Assembly (NCBI RefSeq): GCF_963259705.1
Contig: NC_081842.1
Span: 37,227,796-37,291,795, forward strand
Origin: Myotis daubentonii
Taxonomy: Eukaryota > Chordata > Mammalia > Chiroptera > Vespertilionidae
Direction of reading: 5' to 3'
DNA: 64,000 bases
Positions 57,526 through 64,000 of the stretch are shown here, piece after piece. A program made the position numbers and the translations under genes. Under the pieces are notes generated by a model. It worked only from the letters and a program-made list of their open reading frames with translations. It did not search any database and was not told the origin of the DNA. Each line of letters starts with the position of its first letter. Positions within the stretch are counted from its first letter, which is position 1.

Positions 57526-58999
57526 TCCTGAATCATGTAACAGTATTTTTTTAAACAAAAATTGGTAATATTAATGATCCAACAATCATTTGTCAAACAT
57601 CATTTACCAAACATGATTATGTAGTAAAATTAAGACACATCAGAAAAGCATTTTTATCTTCACGACTTCACAAATGGTGTTTGCTCCAATTGGTACATGC
57701 TCCTACGAACACTCCCATGAGGCACCCTTCAAGCCCTTGATCAGCTGTACTGCATCCATGAAGTCCTCTTTGATTCCCCCAGCTGGAAATAACTGCTTAC
57801 TCCTTTGAAGCTGAGTCCTCACATGTGCACCCATAAGACAATGATTGCTGGATTGTATTATTGTTTAGCTACTTATATTTCAGACTTATTTCACTATTAA
57901 ACTAATAAGTTTCAGTTGGCAACAGCTAGACATTTTGACATCCCTCAGAGTTCTTAGCTCAGGCACTCCAAAAGTACTAAATAAAAATGCTTTTCAGTAA
58001 ACAATAATTAGAGTCAATATCTTTTATTTCATCACTGAAAAAAAGGAAGGCACAGTACGTCAAGCTTTTACAGAGAAATTAAGTCAAAACCAAATCTTTT
58101 AAAAAGGACTATGCATAATATTAAGTTATACTATTTAACAATTTAGGTATAGGTTCAGAAATAACCTGAATTTGGAGGTTCAAAACCTAGCTTCAACAAT
58201 AACTTACAATATAACCCTTGACTTGGTCAATTAACCTACTCTGCCCAAAAAAAATGCATTCACAATCCCAAATCAGGCTATTTGTTTTAAAGATCAATGT
58301 CATAAACAGATTACAAAGAGTGTTGGGACCTGCTGACAAAGGATTAATTATTTCCATAATGTTATTATTTATATTAGAAATATGTTATAACATAAACATG
58401 CTATCACCTGACCAATATAAAAAGGCTCAAGTTGTATATAATTCCCACCAATTCCCTTGAAAGAATTACCCTTTTGTGGTATTTCCAACATTACAGAACA
58501 TAGCAGAGAATTCAACAACATTTTTTAAAAGTCTGAAATTTCCATATCATGAACTATAATCGTCTGTGATATTTCTACAGAACTCCATTATATCCATCTT
58601 TCATCTTCCTGCCTACCCTTAATTGACTGTGATGAAAAATGGGGGGGGGGGAGAGAGACCTAATGTTATTCATACCCCAATACCCAAATGCCTAAAATGT
58701 ATCAGGTGCTCAGGAAATACACAAAGCCATTGTTGCATTTCATGATCGTACACACTCTTCTTCCTATAGTTCATGAGACTACTAGTATCTACATTTGGCA
58801 ATTTAGGGAAGAAATTAGATTCACAGCAGCTCAATAACTCAAGTCTTAAATACAAGAAAAACATCCCATATTTGGAGTTCTATAAACTTATTGTGGAGTC
58901 CAAGATCCGAAAAGAAAGTGAAGGGATTCCTTTCTGAAATCATTTTAATTTAAGAAGTTTGGGTGTTTTTTAATTTTTTTTTCGTTTGTTTAAACATAT
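57526..58999. other. Long single-copy stretch
   Basis: AT-rich, with a short G-run near 58641. No gene seen. Confidence 0.4.
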
Positions 59000-59235
59000 A
59001 TAGCCAGTCCTCATTATTTTGAACAGTAGTGTGGAACACAAAAATGAGCATGTGCGATGAAGCCAAGCAAAGTGACCTTAATCAGTGGGAATTGTTCCAT
59101 CACCTTTACAATTGTTACATTTAAAAACTGTTAAAAATTTATAAGGAAAAAATATATATAGTAAAATATATTTAACTCATTGTGAAAAGCTTTATTTCCT
59201 TGTAAATAACTTAGTTTCAACAGCCCTTATCTCCT
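59000..59235. repeat. Possible DNA-transposon fragment
   Basis: TATAGCCAGTCCTCATTATT, then GGAACACAAAAATGAGCATG, resembles a Tc1/mariner or Tigger-type terminus. No matching right end was confirmed. Confidence 0.35.
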
Positions 59236-59930
59236 CTCATGTACAACTTATCATACAGAGTATCTTTACATATCCTATCTAATAAAAGAGAAACATGGTA
59301 ATTAGCGTACGACCGCTACCCTTCCCATTGGCTAATCAGTGAGATATGCAAATTAACTACCTGCCAAGATGGCGACCGGCAGCCAGGCAGCTGGAAGCTA
59401 ACATGAGGATTGCTTGCTTCAGTGACAAAGGAAACCAATGTTCCCCGCCTGCCTTGCCGGCCTCTGAGCTTGCAGTTTGAAACATTGTAACAAATATAGA
59501 AACTAAACAAAACCCAGAAACCTGCTTTAAGCTAGCCAGGATCTCAGAGCTGGAGTTGATACAGTGTTTCGATTATAGAACACAAACAAGCCAGATACCT
59601 GCTTTCAGCAGCAGAGGCCTCAGAGCTGGAGCCAGAGCTAAAGCTGGCCCAGAATAAAAAAAGAAAAGAAAAAAAGGAGCAGTTGGGAGCTTCAGTCACC
59701 CAGCGGCCTGAAAACAGCCCTCAGCCCCTCACCGACAGGCCAGGCACCCCAGTGGGGACCCCCACCCTGAAGGGTGTGTGACCAGCTGCAAACAGCCATC
59801 ATCCCCTCACCCAGGCTGGCCAGGCACCCCAGTGGGGACCCCCACCCTGATCCAGGACACCCTTCAGGGCAAACCAGCCAGACCCCACCCATGCACGAGG
59901 CCTCTATCCTATATAGTAAAAGGGTAATAT

Positions 59931-60020
59931 GCCTCCCAGCACCGGGATCAGCGGAGCCGCGAGGCCTCCCAGCACTGGAATCAGCAGAGCAGAGAGGCCT
60001 CCCGGCACCGGGATCAGCAT
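59931..60020 (+). repeat. 33-bp minisatellite, 2.7 copies
   Basis: Units at 59931-59963, 59964-59996 and 59997-60020 begin GCCTCCCAGCACCGGGATCA. Sits just after the part-B 5' end. Confidence 0.9.
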
Positions 60021-61160
60021 GATAGGGGGCAGCGCCCAAACCCCCTGATGCCCTGCGGCTCTGTGTGTGACAGGGGGCAGGGCCACAACCTCCCTATCCG
60101 CCCTGCTCTGTTCATGACAGGGGAAGGCACCCCAACCCCCTGATCAGCCCTGCTCTGTGCCTGATAAGGGGGAGCTCCCCAACCCCCTGATAGCCCTGCG
60201 GCTCTGTGTGTGACAGGGTGCAGCGCCAGAAGCCCCCCCCCCCCCCACGGGCCCTGCTCTGTGTGTGACAGGGTAGAGCCATAACCTCCCCATCGGCCCT
60301 GCCCTGAGTGTCACAGTGGCAACGCCCCAACCCCCTGATCGGCCCTGCTCTGTGGGTGATAGAGGGCGGCGCCCCAACCAACCCCCCCCCCCCACGGGCC
60401 CTGCTCTGTGTGTGATGGGGTAGAGCCATAACCTCCCCATTGGCCCTGCCCTGAGTGTGACAGTGGCGGCGCCCCAACCCCCTGATCAGCCCTACGATGT
60501 GTGTGACAGGAGGCGGTGCCCCAACTCCCCTATCGGCCCTACTCTGTGAGTGACAGGGGGGGACCTCCTCAACCCCCTGATCGGCCCTGCTCAGTGCATG
60601 ACGGGGGGAGCTCCCCAACCCCCTAATTGACCCTGCTCTGTGCATGACAGGGGGGAGCTCCTCAACCCCCTGATCGGCCCTGCTCTGTGAGTGACAGAGG
60701 GGAGCTCCCCAACCCCCTGATCGACCCTGCTCTGTGCGTGACAGGGTACAGAGCCCCAACCCCCCGATTGGCCCTGCTCTGTGCATGACAGGGGGTGGCG
60801 CCGCAACCTCCCCATCGACCCTGCCTTGAGTGTGACAGGGGACGGTGCCCCAACCCCCCAATCGACCCTACCCTGAGTGTGACTGAGGGTGGCATCGCAA
60901 CCTCCCAATCCGCCCTGCTCTGTGCATGACAGGGGCAGTGCCCCAACCCCCCGATTGGCCCTGCTCTGTGCATGACAGGGGGTGGCGCCGCAACCTCCCC
61001 ATCGACCCTGCCTTGAGTGTGACAGGGGACGGTGCCCCAACCCCCCAATCGACCCTACCCTGAGTGTGACTGAGGGTGGCATCGCAACCTCCCAATCCGC
61101 CCTGCTCTGTGCATGACAGGGGGCGGCGCCCCAACTCCCCAGTTGGCCCTGCTCTGAGCC
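60021..61160 (+). repeat. ~47-bp minisatellite, about 24 copies
   Basis: Units start GACAGGGGGC (60069, 60116 and so on; first as GATAGGGGGC at 60021) and contain CCAACCCCCTGATCGGCCCT and GCTCTGTG. Spacing is usually 47, range 46-55. A 187-bp block of about four units occurs twice in tandem (about 60760-60946 and 60947-61133). Long minus-strand open frames (for example 249 codons at 60112-60861) arise from this repeat and are not genes. Confidence 0.93.
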
Positions 61161-61329
61161 CAACCGGGGGCTGCACCTAGGGATTAGGCCTACCCTCTGC
61201 CACCCGGGAGCAGGCCTAAGTCAGCAGGTTGTTATCCCCCTAGGGGTCCCAGACTGTGAGAGGGCACAGGCCAGGCTGAGGGACCCCCCTCCCCCCCGAG
61301 TGCACAAATTTTGTGCACCGTGCCTCTAG

Positions 61330-61541
61330 TATATATATATTTGATGTTTTTTTACAGAGAGGAATGGAGAGGGATACAGTCAGAATAATCAATGAGAGAG
61401 AAACATTGATCAGCTGCCTCCTGCACAACCCCCACTGGGGCTGTGCCCGCAACCAAGGTACATGCCCTTGACTGGAATTGAACCTGGGACCCTTTAGTCC
61501 ACAGGTGGACACTCTATCCACTGAGCCAAACCGGTCAGGGC
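61330..61541 (-). mobile_element. Ves SINE whose tail is split by the composite HeliBat
   Basis: The minus-strand head GCCCTGACCGGTTTGGCTCA ends at 61541. Its duplication CAGAGTATCTTT is at 61542-61553 on the right but at 59256-59267 on the left, beyond the 2-kb Helitron. The Helitron therefore inserted in the T-rich tail of an existing SINE. Confidence 0.92.
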
Positions 61542-61553
61542 CAGAGTATCTTT

Positions 61554-62089
61554 TATATTTTATACCTCTTCAGGAATTGTCATACTCCTTTCTAAGTTGG
61601 AACTTAGAACATTTTATCCCTTCCACTTTCAGTGTCAGAAAATATCTCTGTGCAAGTTCCATTAGTGTGAAGTTCTCTGTCAGGGTCACTTCCTCTGGGA
61701 AATCATCCTTTTCATCACACCCCTTTCCTCATTTGTCTATAAAGTTTGCCTTCATTAAGTTCCTCTGAGTGCATATCTAGAGTCTCTTGAACAGCGACTG
61801 TGGGAACATTCTATTCTTCTAGAACTCCATTTACGTTTTATTCAAATTTCACTTTCAGAGTTATCACTTTTCATTTCTTTATTGCACTTTCATTTTTACT
61901 GACATTAAGGTGTGGTTTAATAAAAGTTATGTAATGTTCAGGAGACAGCCAACCTATTGAGAAAACAATTAAGTAATATAATGAGGGGGAAATGTAATGG
62001 CCATAAAATTAATTATTTTATATAATTTTTAAATCTTCTGCAGGAACCACCATATGCAAAATCAGAAGGCATGACTAACTATAAAAAAA
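61554..62089. other. Single-copy sequence
   Basis: Nothing recognised. Confidence 0.4.
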
Positions 62090-63480
62090 ATAGTTACAAC
62101 TCATTTCCCAGCTAAAGAATTCACTCCCTTTATATACAAAAAGATCCATAAGAAAATGATTCTCCATTCATGGATACAAGAAATACAGAGCTTACAGAAA
62201 ATAAAAATTTTAAAGTCAAACATGAAAAGATGCTCATAAAAAGTTAATGCTTGAAATGTGAAAAGATTCTCTCCTCATAAGAGAAATACAAATTATGATT
62301 TCACTGAGAACTTTTGATGCAACCTGGATGAATTTTGGATATAACACTGAGCAAAAGAATCCATATATAAGGACACACACTGTATGACTTAAACCAAGTA
62401 TGAAAAAATGAATTGATGATATAAATCAGGACAGGGGATGAAGCAATGACCAAAATAGTGGTTACACAGGTGTTCCCATTTGTGAAATTCATCAAGGTAT
62501 ATTTTTGTGCCATTTAATGTATTATGTATTTTATATAATGAAACACAAATCATTAAAAAAAAATACAAGGCAGCATTTTTTCATCTACCAGTTTGGTGAC
62601 AATAGAAACTGTTATAACAATTTGTAGTGTTAGATTGCTGGTAGGTGTGTCCATTACTACAAACTCCATGGAGACAATCAGGTAGTAAAAGTTAAAAATG
62701 TGCATATCCTTTTACACTAAAATTCCACTGTAGGGAATTTATCCTTCAAAATGTTTGCATACATGCAAATTAACTTATATACAAAGTTATTCCCTTATTC
62801 ACTACAGCATTAGCAAAGGACATTAAACAATCTACTGTCCATCAACAGTGGCCTGGTATATTGATATATTTTTCAGTCAAAAAGAAAGAGAATGAAGAAA
62901 TCCTTCAGGAACTGGTAAGACCATGATCATCAGGATATACTTTTAGAATAAAAAGCAGAGGGGGGTGGGAAGCAAAACTGTATGTATAATATATACCTTT
63001 TCTTAAGTTGAAAGAAAACATTACTTATTTGTTTAAATATGGTAGCATGCGCCCTGCCCGGCTTGGCTCAGTGGATAGAGCGTTAGCCTGCGGATTGAAG
63101 GGTCCCAGGTTCAATTCTGGCCAAGGGCACATGCCGGGGTTGCAGGCTTGATCCCCAGTGAGGGGCGTGCAGGAGGCAGCCAATCAATGATTCTCTCTCA
63201 TCATTGATGTTTCTATCTCTCTCTCTCCTCCCTTCCTCTCTGAAATCAATAAAGAAATATATTTTTTAAAAAATAAAAATAAAATAAAATAAATATGGTA
63301 GCATAATTTCTTGGAGGATAATACTGGTTGCTGCAAGAAAGAGACTAAGTGGTTAGGGGGCAGATGTCATTTTCAATGCATATACATTTTTAATCTTCTG
63401 CAGGACTATGAGCCATAGAAAAGGTTCAGAGGTTCAAAATGATTACATTACAAATAAGTACCTGAAAGGAAAGCAAAAAT
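62090..63480 (+). repeat. Old L1M, 3' part, with insertions
   Basis: AAACATGAAAAGATGCTCAT, then TTCCACTGTAGGGAATTTAT and ACTGTCCATCAACAGTGG, follow the L1M ORF2-end/3' UTR order. A second L1 3' end seems nested at about 62310-62565. A Ves SINE interrupts at 63049-63289, after which an L1M-like tail resumes. No intact frame. Confidence 0.65.
63049..63289 (+). mobile_element. Ves SINE (young copy)
   Basis: Head GCCCTGCCCGGCTTGGCTCA, with A-box and B-box-like blocks well kept. An A-rich tail with AAAAT units. Perfect 15-bp duplication TAAATATGGTAGCAT (63034-63048, 63290-63304). Confidence 0.97.
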
Positions 63481-64000
63481 AGAGGTCCATAAAGAAATAA
63501 TGAGAGCCTAGATTAAAATAATTGCTAACAACTCCTCAAAGAAGGACTATCTAGAAATGTTTTAAAAAGAAAAGGCTACAATATTTAGGATTTAGATGTA
63601 CTGTGAAGTCAGTTAAATTACCGAGACTTACTGTGAGGTCACTGACACAACAGCAAAAGGAAACTACATTTCAGAGAATATAATGATAATCTACTTAGCA
63701 AATCAGGGGCATCCATTTCAAGATATCTATTTGACCATATGACATGATTCCAAATAAAAGAACTCAGATAGTTCTAAATACTTAAGTACAAAAGGAAATA
63801 GAGACAAATGAACAAGACAGAGTCCCCCACCCCCAAGAGTTATGGTTAATGATGGATCAGCAAGCTGTGAGAGGCATAACTTTTAATGTTCTTCTTATCT
63901 ATATTCCTACCCTGTGTTGAAAGGTTATGTTAGCGAGCATTCACTATCAGGTTCTTGCCATCTTCTACTTCTACTACGTGGTACAGTGAGAAGAAGTCTG
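63481..64000. other. Single-copy sequence to window end
   Basis: AT-rich. No gene or repeat recognised. Confidence 0.4.

Larger units (their letters stand above)
59273..61329 (+). mobile_element. Composite HeliBat, copy 4, carrying minisatellites
   Basis: 2057 bp. Part A (59273-59906) has the standard 5' end TCCTATCTAATAAAAGAG, CCATTGG (59325-59331), ATGCAAAT (59346-59353), AAGATGGCGA (59366-59375), an A-rich tract near 59650 and two ~80-bp units, and ends CACGAGGCCTCTA with no hairpin. Part B (59907-61329) starts TCCTATATAGTAAAAGGG directly at the junction. About 1.2 kb of its interior is minisatellite, unlike the ~460-bp part B of the other three composites. The last ~180 bases (CCAGACTGTGAGAGGGCACA, hairpin, CTAG then T) are standard. 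Confidence 0.92.

Noticed and set aside
60112..60861. Longest open frame in the window (249 codons, minus strand)
   Set aside because: It lies wholly in the 47-bp GC-rich minisatellite of a Helitron; the residues repeat with the array and other frames are open too.
60591..61163. 190-codon minus-strand frame
   Set aside because: Same minisatellite artefact, overlapping other frames of the same repeat.

Overview
The window is AT-rich nuclear DNA of a mammal, most likely a vespertilionid (vesper) bat. Three things support this. There are about ten tRNA-derived Ves SINEs. There are some seventeen copies of HeliBat-type Helitrons (5' TC, 3' CTAG or CTAA, a terminal hairpin built on GTGCAC, insertion between A and T). 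There are also many young cut-and-paste DNA transposons (hAT, including a SPIN-like copy, piggyBac, Tc1/mariner, Tigger-like), many with intact target-site duplications (TSDs). Among mammals this mix is known from vesper bats. Older mammal-wide repeats (L1M, L2, MIR, MER5-like, Tigger) form the background. Species and family names are given from memory of consensus sequences; no database was searched.

No complete protein-coding gene was found. The only host coding candidate is one 75-bp exon on the minus strand (21641-21715) with good splice sites and an uninterrupted 25-codon frame, so at least part of the window is probably intron of an unidentified gene. Nearly all long open frames lie in repeats.

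Layout: 1-3552 is a stack of insertions (HeliBats, then a decayed hAT transposase copy holding an L1 end, a Ves SINE with a hAT inside it, and a piggyBac element). 3553-10857 is mostly single-copy, with one composite HeliBat, a hAT and a Tigger. 10858-16200 holds two HeliBat loci, an L1 fragment and three hAT miniatures. 16200-25500 holds MIR, L1, a mariner miniature, HeliBats, the candidate exon and two hAT elements. 25548-29261 is a Helitron-dense block with three copies in head-to-tail series. 30398-41508 mixes SINEs, a Tc1-like element, SPIN, more Helitrons and a CpG-rich Tigger-like element. 41509-55597 is the quietest part, with a 269-bp tandem duplication. 55598-64000 holds L1s, HeliBats and a 2-kb composite Helitron carrying a 47-bp minisatellite.

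The main observation concerns how the Helitrons are organised. At three junctions one HeliBat begins exactly two bases (TA) after the 3' end of another. At four separate loci the same two element types are fused at the same junction, where the upstream element has lost both its terminal hairpin and its CTAG. This fits a model in which serial insertion made tandem pairs, a small deletion destroyed the upstream terminator, and the pair then moved as one larger Helitron.
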